Below are positions 52,758 to 62,484 of a DNA stretch of 64,000 nucleotides, in pieces (the first letter of the stretch is position 1; each line of letters starts with the position of its first letter). The position numbers and the translations under genes are program-made. Source of the DNA: Evansella halocellulosilytica (GTDB lineage: Bacteria > Bacillota > Bacilli > Bacillales > Salisediminibacteriaceae); assembly GCF_002335745.1 (NCBI RefSeq), contig NZ_NIST01000001.1:2142039-2206038 (forward strand), in the 5' to 3' direction. Below the pieces are notes generated by a model. It saw only the letters and a list, made by a program, of their open reading frames with translations. It was not told the origin of the DNA and did no database searches.

Positions 52758-53561
52758 GTGAAGAACAAATTCATATTAGGTTTCGCATCATTATTTACTG
52801 TAGCAGTCATTGCTGCATGTGGTGCCGGGGACGATGAAACAACCGGAGATGGTGGAAACGATGACGGAGATGGAGATCTCCCTGTGTATACGGTGGCAAC
52901 GGACACCAACTATGTACCGTTTGAGTTCTTAAATACCGAGACTGAAGAAATGGAAGGTTTTGATATCGACCTTATTAACGAAATTGCCGAAAGAGTCGGC
53001 TTCGAAATCGACCTTGAGGTTGTTGAATTTGACGGTATTGTAACCGGAATGGGAACTGGTCGTTACGATATCGGTATTGCTGGGATGACGATTACAGACG
53101 AACGAGCTGAGAACTTTGATTTTTCCGACCCATATTATGATGCTGGTTTAATTTTAGCTGTTCGTGAAGACGAAGAAGAAATCCAATCGATCGATGATGT
53201 GGATGGACGTCCTGTAGCGACTCGAGCTTCAACGACAAGTGAAGACTATTTATTAGAAAATACAGAGGCAGAAATTAGCACATTCCCGGACATAGTCAAT
53301 GCCTACCAAGATTTAATTGCAGGCCGTGTCGATGCTGTTATTTATGATGTACCAAACGTCCTTTATTACATTGAAACAGAAGCACTTGGAGAAATGAAAA
53401 CAGCCGGTGAATTATTAACTGGTGAGAAATATGGGATTGCTTTCCCACAAGACTCAGAGCTTACTGAACAAGTAAATGAAGCGTTAGCTGAAATGAGAGA
53501 CGATGGCACATACGGTGACATTTATGAAGAATGGTTTGGTCAGCGTCCTGATGATGAATAA
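52758..53561 (+). CDS. glnH: Polar amino acid ABC transporter binding lipoprotein
   Basis: A 267-residue family 3 solute-binding protein. Signal peptide with lipobox VIAACGAG, an acidic Gly/Asp linker, then YTVATDTNYVPFEF, EGFDIDLINEIAERVG, GRYDIGIAGMTITDERAENFDFSDPYY, all family signatures. It is probably a glutamine-type binder, but ligand specificity is uncertain. GTG 52758 follows AAAAGGGGG. Confidence 0.88.
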   Translation: MKNKFILGFASLFTVAVIAACGAGDDETTGDGGNDDGDGDLPVYTVATDTNYVPFEFLNTETEEMEGFDIDLINEIAERVGFEIDLEVVEFDGIVTGMGTGRYDIGIAGMTITDERAENFDFSDPYYDAGLILAVREDEEEIQSIDDVDGRPVATRASTTSEDYLLENTEAEISTFPDIVNAYQDLIAGRVDAVIYDVPNVLYYIETEALGEMKTAGELLTGEKYGIAFPQDSELTEQVNEALAEMRDDGTYGDIYEEWFGQRPDDE

Positions 53562-53587
53562 GTTAGACTAAATGAATAGAAACGCTA

Positions 53588-53629
53588 ATCTAAATGCGCG
53601 ACGAGTGGTTAGCTTGTTGCGCTTTAGAT
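53588..53629 (+). other. Hairpin between binding-protein and permease genes
   Basis: ATCTAAATGCGC pairs with GCGCTTTAGAT, with one bulge, around GACGAGTGGTTAGCTTGTT. There is no T-run directly after it. It may stabilise the binding-protein mRNA and give unequal expression. The other about 170 bases before the permease hold no gene. Confidence 0.5.
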
Positions 53630-53800
53630 ATTTATACTACAAGAATTTATAAAAACAATGGTGATAGTATTGACGTCAATTAACAATTTCACCATTAAAA
53701 GTTGCACAAAGCATAAGAGTTTTTAGGAAAGTACAATTCTCTTGCTGAGAACCGATAAGCTTAGTTTTGTTTATATGAAAAAAGGAGGTCATTACTTGAC

Positions 53801-54472
53801 ATGTTTGATGGCTTAATAGAGTTGGCACAGAGTCCTCATTGGAAAGGGACGCTGCCATTTATTGCAAAAGGTTTGCAATTAACGCTTTATATTACGTTTG
53901 TCGGAGTTTTTATCGGGTTTATCATTGGTAGTTTTACTGGACTTGCCCGTTTATCGAAAAATAAAATTATTTATGGTAGTGCGACCGTATATATTGAGTT
54001 AGTTAGAGGTACGCCGATTCTAGTACAAGCATTGTTCTTATATTTTGCTGTTGCAGACGCATTTGGCATTAACTTAGATGCCGTTACGGCAGGGGTCATC
54101 GCTATTGCCATTAACGCTGGAGCATACATTGCTGAAATCGTTCGCGGCGGGGTTGAGTCGATCGACAAAGGACAAATGGAAGCAGGGCGGTCCATTGGTT
54201 TAAGTTCCGCACAAACGATGAGATATATAATCTGGCCACAGGCGTTTAAACGGATGATTCCACCATTAGGAAACCAATTTATAATTAGTTTGAAAGATAC
54301 GTCGATTTTTGCGATAATTTCTATCGGCGAGGTCACGTATTTAATGAGACAATATGTAAGTACAACAGCTCAAACATTTGAACCTTATGTCATGCTTTGT
54401 TTAGCTTACTTAATCATTACGATCCCGGCCATGTTAATTTTGAGAAAGATTGAACGGAGGTTAGATGTGTAA
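53801..54472 (+). CDS. glnP: Polar amino acid ABC transporter permease
   Basis: A 223-residue HEQR-type permease with helices at about 22-45, 58-80, 90-110 and 185-215. Motifs are [19 protein letters not shown] and [33 protein letters not shown] (EAA loop). AAAGGAGGT precedes ATG. It overlaps the ATPase gene by one base. Confidence 0.92.
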   Translation: MFDGLIELAQSPHWKGTLPFIAKGLQLTLYITFVGVFIGFIIGSFTGLARLSKNKIIYGSATVYIELVRGTPILVQALFLYFAVADAFGINLDAVTAGVIAIAINAGAYIAEIVRGGVESIDKGQMEAGRSIGLSSAQTMRYIIWPQAFKRMIPPLGNQFIISLKDTSIFAIISIGEVTYLMRQYVSTTAQTFEPYVMLCLAYLIITIPAMLILRKIERRLDV

Positions 54473-55194
54473 TGATCAAAGTAACCGATTTACATAAATC
54501 TTTTGGCGACTTAAAGGTGCTGAAAGGAATCAATGCAGAAGTAAAAGAACAAGAGGTCGTTTGTGTGATCGGCCCTTCTGGTTCCGGGAAAAGTACATTT
54601 TTACGCTGCTTAAATTTGTTAGAAGAAGTGACATCTGGTGATGTAGTCATTGATGGTGAAAACTTAACGGATCCAAAAATTGATATTAACAAGCTTCGTT
54701 CACAAGTTGGTATGGTGTTCCAGCATTTTAACCTGTTTCCGCACATGACTGTGTTGGAAAATGTTACTCTCGGACCGAAAAAAGTGAAAGGGATCGAGAA
54801 AAACGAAGCAGAAGAACTCGCGTTACCTTTACTTGAAAAGGTCGGTTTGTCTGATAAAGCAAATGCATATCCACAAAGTTTATCTGGTGGACAAAAACAG
54901 CGTGTTGCAATTGCAAGAGCTTTAGCAATGAATCCGAAAGTGATGTTGTTTGATGAGCCAACTTCGGCCTTAGATCCTGAATTAGTCGGCGATGTGTTAG
55001 GAGCGATGAAGGATTTAGCAAAAGAAGGGATGACAATGGTTGTCGTTACTCATGAAATGGGCTTTGCACGTGAAATGGGAGACCGAGTTATTTTCATGGA
55101 TGAAGGAAAGATTATGGAAGAAGGTGACCCTAACGAAATCTTTGATAATCCGCAGCACCCAAGAACTCAAGCATTTTTGAGTAAAGTACTATAA
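54472..55194 (+). CDS. glnQ: Polar amino acid ABC transporter ATPase
   Basis: A 240-residue GlnQ-type ATPase with Walker [28 protein letters not shown], signature LSGGQKQR, Walker [13 protein letters not shown], and [25 protein letters not shown]. It completes a three-gene importer. CGGAGG lies inside the permease end. A strong terminator follows. Confidence 0.94.
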   Translation: MIKVTDLHKSFGDLKVLKGINAEVKEQEVVCVIGPSGSGKSTFLRCLNLLEEVTSGDVVIDGENLTDPKIDINKLRSQVGMVFQHFNLFPHMTVLENVTLGPKKVKGIEKNEAEELALPLLEKVGLSDKANAYPQSLSGGQKQRVAIARALAMNPKVMLFDEPTSALDPELVGDVLGAMKDLAKEGMTMVVVTHEMGFAREMGDRVIFMDEGKIMEEGDPNEIFDNPQHPRTQAFLSKVL

Positions 55195-55200
55195 TAATAG

Positions 55201-55242
55201 AAGCTTAGGGAGAACAATTTTAACTTCTCCTTAAGCTTTTTT
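55201..55242. terminator. Terminator after glnQ
   Basis: AAGCTTAGGGAGAA pairs with TTCTCCTTAAGCTT, followed by TTTTG. Confidence 0.9.
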
Positions 55243-55261
55243 GTCATACAAACTTGTACTT

Positions 55262-55714
55262 TTATATAATCTTTTTAAAACATGAAATTGATAAACCTTC
55301 AGTTATGTTCATATCTTTCACCCTAGTAAAGCCATGCTTCTCATAAAATTTTATTGCAGGTTTATTTTTTTTCCCAGTTGAAACAATGATTTCTTTAGCC
55401 CCGACTTCACTTTTCTCAATAAAATGTAAAAGAGAATTGGCGATTCCTTTCCTGAAATGTTTCGGATGAACCATGAGGCGATGAATATCGATGACGCTAT
55501 CGATTACGTTTATCGAAATAACACCACATAAATTTCCTTGTTCAAAATAACCGAAATACGTTTCGTTACATTGCTGGATAGAGTCGATCGTATCGAGTAG
55601 TGGCGGCAGCCTATCATATTGAATGATCTCGGCTTCAATTTTATAAGCTAGTAATTGTAAGTTTCGTATGTCTTTTACGATGTCTCGGTTTTTCAAATTC
55701 AATTTTTTTATCAA
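55262..55714 (-). CDS. GNAT-family N-acetyltransferase
   Basis: A 150-residue acetyltransferase. Motif A is DIHRLMVHPKHFRKGIANSLLHFIE (RKGIA acetyl-CoA loop) and the C-terminal motif is AIKFYEKHGFTRV. TTG 55714 follows GGGGGC. Its target is unknown. Confidence 0.85.
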   Translation of the reverse strand: MIKKLNLKNRDIVKDIRNLQLLAYKIEAEIIQYDRLPPLLDTIDSIQQCNETYFGYFEQGNLCGVISINVIDSVIDIHRLMVHPKHFRKGIANSLLHFIEKSEVGAKEIIVSTGKKNKPAIKFYEKHGFTRVKDMNITEGLSISCFKKII

Positions 55715-55891
55715 TGTGTTGCCCCCAGTCGGATGAAATCCTGTACGATATCTATCTGTACTTCTAGTGTTTTATTACCATTATAATACCAATCTAACTT
55801 TAAGGACATCGCTTTTAAAAAGTTGCAAGAGATTAAAAATATTGACATCGTGGGAATACTACAATGGAATCTGAACCTAGGAGGTAATAAC

Positions 55892-56419
55892 ATGAGTAAA
55901 AAATATTGGATTCTACTTTTTGTGATCCTGTTTAGTTTCATTTCTGCATGCGGAACAGCAGAAGATCAACCACCAGAAAACGGTGGAGCCGATATTGATG
56001 ACAACATCGAGGATGATCTTGACGATGATCACCCTGATGACGACCCGGAAAACGGTGATGTCGATACCGGTGATCAAGAGGATGACCTGGATCAAACGAT
56101 GAATATTACTGATTTTGAGCTTGAAATCGAAGTTACTGGTGAAGGAGACCTTATTGATATTGAGTACGAAGATGAGCATAACGGTTTTGAGGCAAAATAC
56201 ATTGTAAGAGATGAATCTTTACGCGGTGACGAAGCGAGGGACGAAATTTTCAGCTTGTTTGAAGAGTTGGATTTAACCCCTGAGTTGAGTGATGATGATG
56301 TAATTGATCGAATCCTCCAATATTTTGATTTAGAACGTGCCGATATTACAGACTTTGAATTAGAGGTTGAATTTGACGGGCAAGATCGCATTGATATTGA
56401 TAGAGACAGCTTAAATTAA
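55892..56419 (+). CDS. YusW-like acidic lipoprotein
   Basis: A 175-residue lipoprotein: signal peptide with lipobox FISACGTA, a very acidic linker (about 25-70, runs of Asp/Glu), then two repeats of ITDFELEIEV/ITDFELEVEF and ARDEIFSLFEEL typical of YusW-like proteins. The function is unknown; PepSY-like adhesion or inhibition has been suggested for relatives. ATG 55892 follows TAGGAGGT. Confidence 0.78.
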   Translation: MSKKYWILLFVILFSFISACGTAEDQPPENGGADIDDNIEDDLDDDHPDDDPENGDVDTGDQEDDLDQTMNITDFELEIEVTGEGDLIDIEYEDEHNGFEAKYIVRDESLRGDEARDEIFSLFEELDLTPELSDDDVIDRILQYFDLERADITDFELEVEFDGQDRIDIDRDSLN

Positions 56420-56422
56420 ATG

Positions 56423-56460
56423 GAAGGGCTTTCCACACAAACTGTGGGGAGTCCTTCTTA
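56423..56460 (+). terminator. Terminator after the YusW-like gene
   Basis: AAGG.CT..CCACA pairs with TGTGG.AG.CCTT, ending in CTTATT. Confidence 0.7.
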
Positions 56461-56890
56461 TTACATTCTTTGTAAACCACAGGCTCTGCCGTGTGAATTT
56501 AAACCTTTAAGGATTGTAATCGTGAGATATCCTTAAAAGTAACGAAATAGATGGAAGGTATTCTGTACTTCTTCCTCTGCAAGTAAATCGAAGAAGTGAA
56601 TGCGTCGAAGCAGCTCGTAGAGAAATAGCGAAGAAACACTTGTTGTTCAAAGGGACTCTGGTAGTAAAGTGCCCTTATATTGCGAATTAAAACCACGTTT
56701 TACGACCGGATATTTATTGAAGGAACATTGAGTTTGTTATAAATAGCGTTATTAACAATTTCGTGACAGTAGGCCGTACTAATCACGTTCTCAAACAGAC
56801 TTATGCTAAAATATATAGAAGAGGTTATCGAAGAAAATGCGGAGGTCGGATCCGCTTACGTTGAAACTAGATAATGGGAGATAGAGAATC
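56461..56890. other. Intergenic region before the UbiD gene
   Basis: About 430 bases with no reading frame carrying a ribosome binding site. A GCGGAGGTCGGATCCGC segment (about 56838-56854) is a weak hairpin just before the UbiD gene; otherwise I see nothing. Confidence 0.35.
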
Positions 56891-58729
56891 ATGTATCAAA
56901 ACTTAGAACAATGTATTCAAGATTTGGAGAAAAATGGCCACTTAATTCGCATTAGTGAAGAAGTAGATCCATACCTTGAAATGGCTGCTATACATATGAA
57001 AGTATTTCAAGCTGGTGGTCCAGCATTACTATTTGAAAATGTAAAAGGGTCAAGCTACCCAGCTATATCGAATTTATTCGGTACGGTGGAGAGAAGTAAA
57101 TTTATTTTTCGGAAAACGTGGGGGTCAACTGAGAATGTTATTGGACTCCGTAATGACCCGATGAAGGCACTGAAAAATCCGTTTAAACATATCGGAGCAG
57201 GCTTAACGGCGACAAAAGCGCTGCCAATGAAAAAATCCAAAGGGATTCCGAGCAGTTTTAAAGAGATAAACATCTCTGATGTACCACTTATTCACCATTG
57301 GCCCGATGATGGAGGGGCGTTCGTAACGTTGCCGCAAGTTTACTCTGAGGATCCAGAAAAGCCAGGGATTATGAATGCGAATTTAGGAATGTATCGAGTT
57401 CAATTAACAGGGAATGACTATGAGGTCGATAAAGAGGTTGGATTGCACTACCAAATTCATCGTGGCATTGGTATTCACCAGCATAAAGCGACGAAACGTG
57501 GGGAGCCGTTAAAGGTAAGTATTTTTATCGGGGGACCGCCTGCTCACACATTATCTGCTGTCATGCCGCTTCCTGACGGATTGAGTGAAATGACCTTTGC
57601 CGGTATGCTTGCGGGAAGGCGGTTCAGGTACAGCTATGATGAAAACGGCTATTGCATAAGTCATGATGCTGACTTTGTCATTACAGGAGAAATACATCCC
57701 GGTGAGACAAAACCTGAAGGCCCGTTTGGTGATCATTTAGGTTATTACAGTTTGACACATGAATTCCCGTTAATGAAAGTAGACAAAGTGTATGCGAAAG
57801 AAAATGCCATTTGGCCATTTACTGTAGTCGGCCGGCCACCACAAGAAGATACAGCTTTTGGAGATTTAATCCATGAGTTAACTGGCGACGCTGTCAAACT
57901 CGAAGTTCCAGGTGTAAAAGAGGTACATGCGGTTGATGCAGCTGGTGTCCATCCTTTGTTATTTGCGATTGGGAGTGAACGATACACACCTTATGAAGAG
58001 GTGAAACGCCCAGCCGAATTATTGACAATTGCGAATCGGATTTTAGGAACAGGTCAGCTCAGTCTTGCCAAATATCTTTTTATTACTGCAGAACAAGAAC
58101 ATGAACTAGATACTCATAAAGAGGAAGAATTTATCGGGCATATTTTAGAACGGATCGACCTTCGCCGGGATATTCACTTTCAGACGAATACAACGATTGA
58201 TACGCTCGATTATTCTGGGACAGGCTTAAATACAGGTAGTAAAGTTGTCGTCGCAGCATACGGTGATAAAAAGCGAGAACTATGTACGAGTATCCCTGAG
58301 CAAGTGATGGCTTTGGATACGTTTGAACGACCACAGCTCGTCATGCCTGGAGTGATTGCACTGAAAGGACCTGCTTTTGTATCTTACGAACAGGCACAAA
58401 AGGAGATGGAGGATCTTACTGCTGCGTTAGTAGAAAAAGGAGAACTGCCATCCTGTCCATTGATCATTGTATGTGACGATAGCAACTTTATGAGTGAATC
58501 AACTAGTAATTTCCTTTGGGCAACTTTCACTCGCAGTAACCCATCACATGACATGTACGGGACAAACAGTGGATATGAGAACAAGCACTGGTCATGCGAC
58601 AACATGGTCATTGATGCGCGGATTAAACCGCACCATGCACCTCCGTTAATAGCAGACCCATCTGTGGAGAAAAACATTGAACGTTTCTTTGCGGATGGTG
58701 CAAGCTTAAGCAAAATGAAAATTGATTGA
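56891..58729 (+). CDS. UbiD-family prenyl-FMN decarboxylase, long form
   Basis: A 612-residue UbiD-type (de)carboxylase. Motifs are GPALLFENVKGSSYPAISNLFGT at the N-terminus, NLGMYRVQL, HYQIHRGIGIHQ, ITGEIHPGETKPEGPFGDHLGYYS (active-site Glu/Arg region) and VVGRPPQEDTAFGDLI. The usual length is about 490, so about 120 extra residues lie mainly in the C-terminal half. This resembles the longer Bacteroidetes-type members. It needs prenylated FMN from UbiX, which is not encoded nearby. The substrate is unknown; menaquinone and aromatic acid decarboxylation are both possible. Confidence 0.85.
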   Translation: MYQNLEQCIQDLEKNGHLIRISEEVDPYLEMAAIHMKVFQAGGPALLFENVKGSSYPAISNLFGTVERSKFIFRKTWGSTENVIGLRNDPMKALKNPFKHIGAGLTATKALPMKKSKGIPSSFKEINISDVPLIHHWPDDGGAFVTLPQVYSEDPEKPGIMNANLGMYRVQLTGNDYEVDKEVGLHYQIHRGIGIHQHKATKRGEPLKVSIFIGGPPAHTLSAVMPLPDGLSEMTFAGMLAGRRFRYSYDENGYCISHDADFVITGEIHPGETKPEGPFGDHLGYYSLTHEFPLMKVDKVYAKENAIWPFTVVGRPPQEDTAFGDLIHELTGDAVKLEVPGVKEVHAVDAAGVHPLLFAIGSERYTPYEEVKRPAELLTIANRILGTGQLSLAKYLFITAEQEHELDTHKEEEFIGHILERIDLRRDIHFQTNTTIDTLDYSGTGLNTGSKVVVAAYGDKKRELCTSIPEQVMALDTFERPQLVMPGVIALKGPAFVSYEQAQKEMEDLTAALVEKGELPSCPLIIVCDDSNFMSESTSNFLWATFTRSNPSHDMYGTNSGYENKHWSCDNMVIDARIKPHHAPPLIADPSVEKNIERFFADGASLSKMKID

Positions 58730-58737
58730 TAATAGAG

Positions 58738-58775
58738 AAACGACCTTCTTCATTTCTTATGAGGGAGGTCGTTTA
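58738..58775. terminator. Bidirectional terminator
   Basis: AAACGACCTTCTTC pairs with GAGGGAGGTCGTTT between the UbiD gene (+) and the peptidase gene (-). Confidence 0.85.
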
Positions 58776-58796
58776 TAATGGCTTTGTGATATTAAC

Positions 58797-60364
58797 TCAA
58801 ACGTGATTTTGTTTTGAAAAAATAGCAGCTAACCCTTGAGATAATTGCTCTTCAAAGGCTTGAAAATGAAAGCTCTTACCACAAATGTGCTCTACTCGTT
58901 CCTGCCACGTATATTCCTCTGATGGGATCATAAATTTATTGATGATTTCCTTAAACGGATCAAGCTGGTTATATAATCCTTTTATTTGATAGTGGTCGCA
59001 CAACATGTCACGAATACCACGGAAGCATAAATGTAACTATGTACATAAACGGGAAAACTAATAAAAACAGCTTGTGTAGCTGGGTGTTGACTAGTACCTT
59101 CGATTGCAAAGACGTCTTTAAAGCAGGAGTTTGCCGTTTTTAAAAAGTCGCCATCCGGATTTTTATAAAGCTCGTACTCTACTAAACTTAAATAATAAAA
59201 GTACATGGAAGTCATTAATTCTGAGAAGTGTTTTGCTTCTATGACAGAATCAGTATGTTTATCGTCAAGTTGTAAATAGTCAGTCAGCCATTCTTTATCG
59301 AATGGGATTGTCATGAATAATTCTGCCATTGCTTCGTGGCTAATTGTACTTTGAAAATGCTTGAACTCAAATATGCTCGGGTTTGCATAATGAAAATACA
59401 GTGCGTGCCCGGTTTCATGAAAGCCTGTTGCAAAGCTCGAATGTGAGTCAATTTTATTAATAAGCACTTTAATATTTTCAGAGTCAATATAATTACACAT
59501 CCCTTGATAAGGAATGTTTAACACACGGATGTCTATCGGAGTGTCTCCTCGCTTTATCCCATATACCGAAAGACTATGATAGATAGCTTGTTCGACTTTT
59601 TCATGTGAAAAAATGGATTGGTCAATGTCTCCATAATTTGTTGCTGAGTATAACAGGTCCGTGAATGAAAGGGACGAATGATCTATAAGTTCCTTCGCCA
59701 TTCTAATCCATTGTTTATATGTATCATTATTAGGATCAAACATTTTCGAGCATTCTGTTCTATATTGCTGGAAATTTAACTTTTCTACACCAAACTTATA
59801 TTCGTGATAATGACGATATCCACGTTCCCTCGCTTTTTCGTTGCGTTTTTTTAATAGCAATCGAAAATCTTCTTCAAGTTCAGCGCTCTGTTCATTCACT
59901 GCGTTCATTAATTTCTCCCGGAGATGTTTGTTAGGATTGCTAACTAAAACTGACTGAACGTCGCCAATATTATATGATGTTCCGCCTACTACATATTGCT
60001 GGCTATATAGCTTGTTTTCTAATTGACTTTTTAGTGATAATATATCTGGATCCGCTTCAATTTCTTGTGATTCTATTTCATTAAGCATTAATGTTAACCT
60101 TTTTTTCCAAAGCGGATCTGTCATCTGATCAGCATGCTGCTGCACCAATTTTTTAAAAGAAGTGTCGGTTAAAATTTTCTGCTTCTTCTCTTTTAAAGTA
60201 TGAAGGTCATCAGAAGCTTTGCCTGTCGTATATAATTCCTGTTCAAGCTTACTGATTTCTGATGAAAGTAATGAAAGTTTTCGTAATTCTTTTTCATAAG
60301 CGTTTTTCCATTCATGTACATTCGAGATATTTTCGAGCATTTTAATATCGGGTAAATGATTCAA
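58797..60364 (-). pseudogene. M3-type oligopeptidase, frameshifted
   Basis: The frame from ATG 60364 (GAGGTG upstream) encodes 460 residues with the zinc motif HETGHALYFHY and SHEAMAELFM, and ends at 58982 in an unlikely tail, FVTCCATTIK. The expected C-terminus, RDMLCDHYQIKGLYNQLDPF ... GKSFHFQAFEEQL, continues in another frame to 58797. Both join at about 59009-59012 if one base is added after SYIYASVV. The full product would be about 522 residues. Either a real one-base deletion or a sequencing error; the missing helices close the M3-like fold, so the product is probably inactive if real. Confidence 0.75.
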
Positions 60365-60436
60365 ATTAACACCTCACATAGAAAATATTTACATATTATT
60401 ATACCATATTAGGATTGAATATTCTGAATAAAAGTC

Positions 60437-60466
60437 GAAAAAGGTTCCCGATTAGAAAGGAACCTC
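60437..60466 (-). terminator. Terminator of the small membrane protein gene
   Basis: On the minus strand AGGTTCC pairs with GGAACCT, followed by TTTTT. Confidence 0.8.
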
Positions 60467-60487
60467 TATTCATCTTCCAGCTCATCC

Positions 60488-60766
60488 TTATTCAATCGGA
60501 TTAAATTCCGGGAAGTCAAATACCCATTTCATCCAAAATGATTGCAGAAGACTTTGTAAGCGCTCGTAATTCTCAAGTTCTCGATTAAATGAAGCTTTTT
60601 TGGATGAGCTTATTTCATCACTTCGTTCTACTTCTTCTTGTAATGCTTCGATTTTGATGCTTTTCGCTTCAATGCTTCGATAAGTGTGATAGGAGAGAAT
60701 ACTGTAAAGAGCTGCTATTAGCACTGTAAAAAGAATAAGCGGGCCTTTTAACTGTTTCCACCACAT
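60488..60766 (-). CDS. Small single-pass membrane protein with coiled coil
   Basis: A 92-residue protein: one N-terminal helix (about 8-28, GPLILFTVLIAALYSILSY) then a charged helical segment (RSIEAKSIKIEALQEEVERS) and a tail ending WVFDFPEFNPIE. ATG 60766 follows GGAGGTGAC; the upstream ATG 60781 lies before that site. No family recognised. It may be co-expressed with nothing else. Confidence 0.6.
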   Translation of the reverse strand: MWWKQLKGPLILFTVLIAALYSILSYHTYRSIEAKSIKIEALQEEVERSDEISSSKKASFNRELENYERLQSLLQSFWMKWVFDFPEFNPIE

Positions 60767-60939
60767 GAATGTCACCTCCAAACAGAATCGTTTTTCTACC
60801 TTTTATGTGAAAAGTTAAGAAAATGAATTGGAATCGTAATGTTGAGTAGGATTGACCGATGAAGAAGGCTTGTTTATTTTGAGAGCGGGGAAGTTGAAAA
60901 AATATCGTTCAATAATAAAATATGACAATGACCAAGTTT

Positions 60940-60985
60940 TTGACACACTGTCTTTCTGTTTGTACAAAACGACTTAGATTCGACA
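60940..60985 (+). promoter_or_regulatory. Promoter with a Spo0A-box-like site upstream of the sensor kinase
   Basis: TTGACA (60940-60945), 17 bases, then TACAAA. TTCGACA (60979-60985) is a 0A box in reverse (TGTCGAA), placed near the transcript start. The rest of the 340-base region is AT-rich with no gene. Confidence 0.45.
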
Positions 60986-61120
60986 TTAATTTTAATCATC
61001 TAATGTCTACTTTTTCTATCGACTTTTACATATTTAAAGAAGCTTTGTTTCTCATATGTTAAAATATTAATATTCTGAATTTATAGTTTTTACTAGTTTT
61101 GCAGTATTGGGAGGTTAGAG

Positions 61121-62389
61121 ATGTATAGCTTCAATAATTATTTGTTTGCACTTTTGCTCGTGTTAGTTCCTATTTTTGTTTACTATTCTTATTTTTTTAA
61201 AAGAGATTTTTTCAGAGGTTCACCGTTTATTCTTGGTTTAATTTGCTTTGTAACGATAATTTTATCAATGAGTTTTCCTATGGAATTAGCTAGTGGTCAT
61301 ATATATGATTTGCGGACGATACCGTGGCTTCTGGCTTTTCTTTATGCAGGCATTAAAATGGGAATTATTGCGACACTAGTTATCTTTACTTACAGATTAG
61401 TTATTGGTGTTGATGACGGGTTTATGATTACTATCTTCACCTACTTTATATCTGGAATCAGTGTCTTTTTTTGTTTAGAAAAATATAAAATTGCGAACGT
61501 AAAAAGGAAATTAATGATCAGTTTTTTCCTCACATTATTCAATTCATTGTTAGTTACCTCAGGGATTGTCTATTTTTATGAAAATTTTAATGCGTCGCAA
61601 TTACCGAGCTTTATCGTGTATTTTATTTTCTCCCATATCGTCACAATCGTTATTGTTGTCTATATTATTGAAACGTTAATGGAAAAAGAGAAGAACCGAA
61701 TGAAAATGCAGGAGGCTGAGCGAATTAAGCTAATCGGTGAAATGGCAGCGTCTGTCGCTCATGAAGTTCGTAATCCATTAACTGTTGTGAAAGGATTTAT
61801 TCAAATTTTTAAAAATGAAAAAAATATTACGTCTAAGCAAATTGATTCGCTTGAATTAATGGATTCGGAATTACGAAGAGCTGAAAAAATCATTAATGAT
61901 TATTTGTCATTGGCAAAAACAGACACGACAGATCTTGAGCAAGTGGATATGAAGGAAATTCTAGACAGTGTGATCGAAGTAATGGAATCGTATGCATTGT
62001 TAAACGGTGTGAGCATCGATAATAAGGTTGATCAATCATACTACATAACTGCAAATCGGAGCGAGCTTAATCAAGTTTTCTTAAATATTATTAAAAACGG
62101 AATCGAATCGATTGAAAATAAAGGAATGGTTACAATTGACTGTAAGAACATGGGGAGCAGAGTGAAAGTAACGATTACTGATACTGGAAAAGGGATGAGT
62201 GAAGAACAAATTAAACGATTAGGTTCTCCCTTTTATACGACAAAGGAAAAAGGTACAGGGTTAGGGACTTTGGTTTGTTTTAAAATAATCGAAAAGCTAA
62301 AAGGCGACATTCAAGTTAACAGCAAGTTAAATAGCGGTACAACATTCACGATAACCTTGCCTCTGAGCAAAAATCCTTACACAAAATAA
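61121..62389 (+). CDS. KinB-like sporulation sensor histidine kinase
   Basis: A 422-residue kinase. The N-terminal part (about 5-190) has six hydrophobic segments matching the 5TM-5TMR_LYT type (LRTIPWLLAFLYAGIKMGIIA). HisKA has SVAHEVRNPLTVVKGF with the phospho-His. HATPase motifs are NIIKNGIESI, DTGKGMS and GTGLGTLVCFKIIEKLKG. Length and layout match B. subtilis KinB (about 428 aa), which feeds phosphate into the Spo0F phosphorelay. No partner regulator is adjacent, as usual for sporulation kinases. GGGAGG precedes ATG. Confidence 0.85.
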   Translation: MYSFNNYLFALLLVLVPIFVYYSYFFKRDFFRGSPFILGLICFVTIILSMSFPMELASGHIYDLRTIPWLLAFLYAGIKMGIIATLVIFTYRLVIGVDDGFMITIFTYFISGISVFFCLEKYKIANVKRKLMISFFLTLFNSLLVTSGIVYFYENFNASQLPSFIVYFIFSHIVTIVIVVYIIETLMEKEKNRMKMQEAERIKLIGEMAASVAHEVRNPLTVVKGFIQIFKNEKNITSKQIDSLELMDSELRRAEKIINDYLSLAKTDTTDLEQVDMKEILDSVIEVMESYALLNGVSIDNKVDQSYYITANRSELNQVFLNIIKNGIESIENKGMVTIDCKNMGSRVKVTITDTGKGMSEEQIKRLGSPFYTTKEKGTGLGTLVCFKIIEKLKGDIQVNSKLNSGTTFTITLPLSKNPYTK

Positions 62390-62410
62390 CATCCCTTAAC
62401 AAATAACGAT

Positions 62411-62453
62411 ATCCAAAAATATCCAGGTGCCTGGCACCTGGATATTTTTGGAT
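62411..62453. repeat. Dispersed palindrome, AAAAATATCC-arm type (perfect)
   Basis: A 43-bp perfect dyad: arm ATCCAAAAATATCC, core AGGTGCCTGGCACCT, matching right arm. It lies between the convergent kinase and DoxX-like genes and can terminate both. Confidence 0.92.
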
Positions 62454-62484
62454 TGGATCTATTTGGATCTATTTGAGCTGTCGC

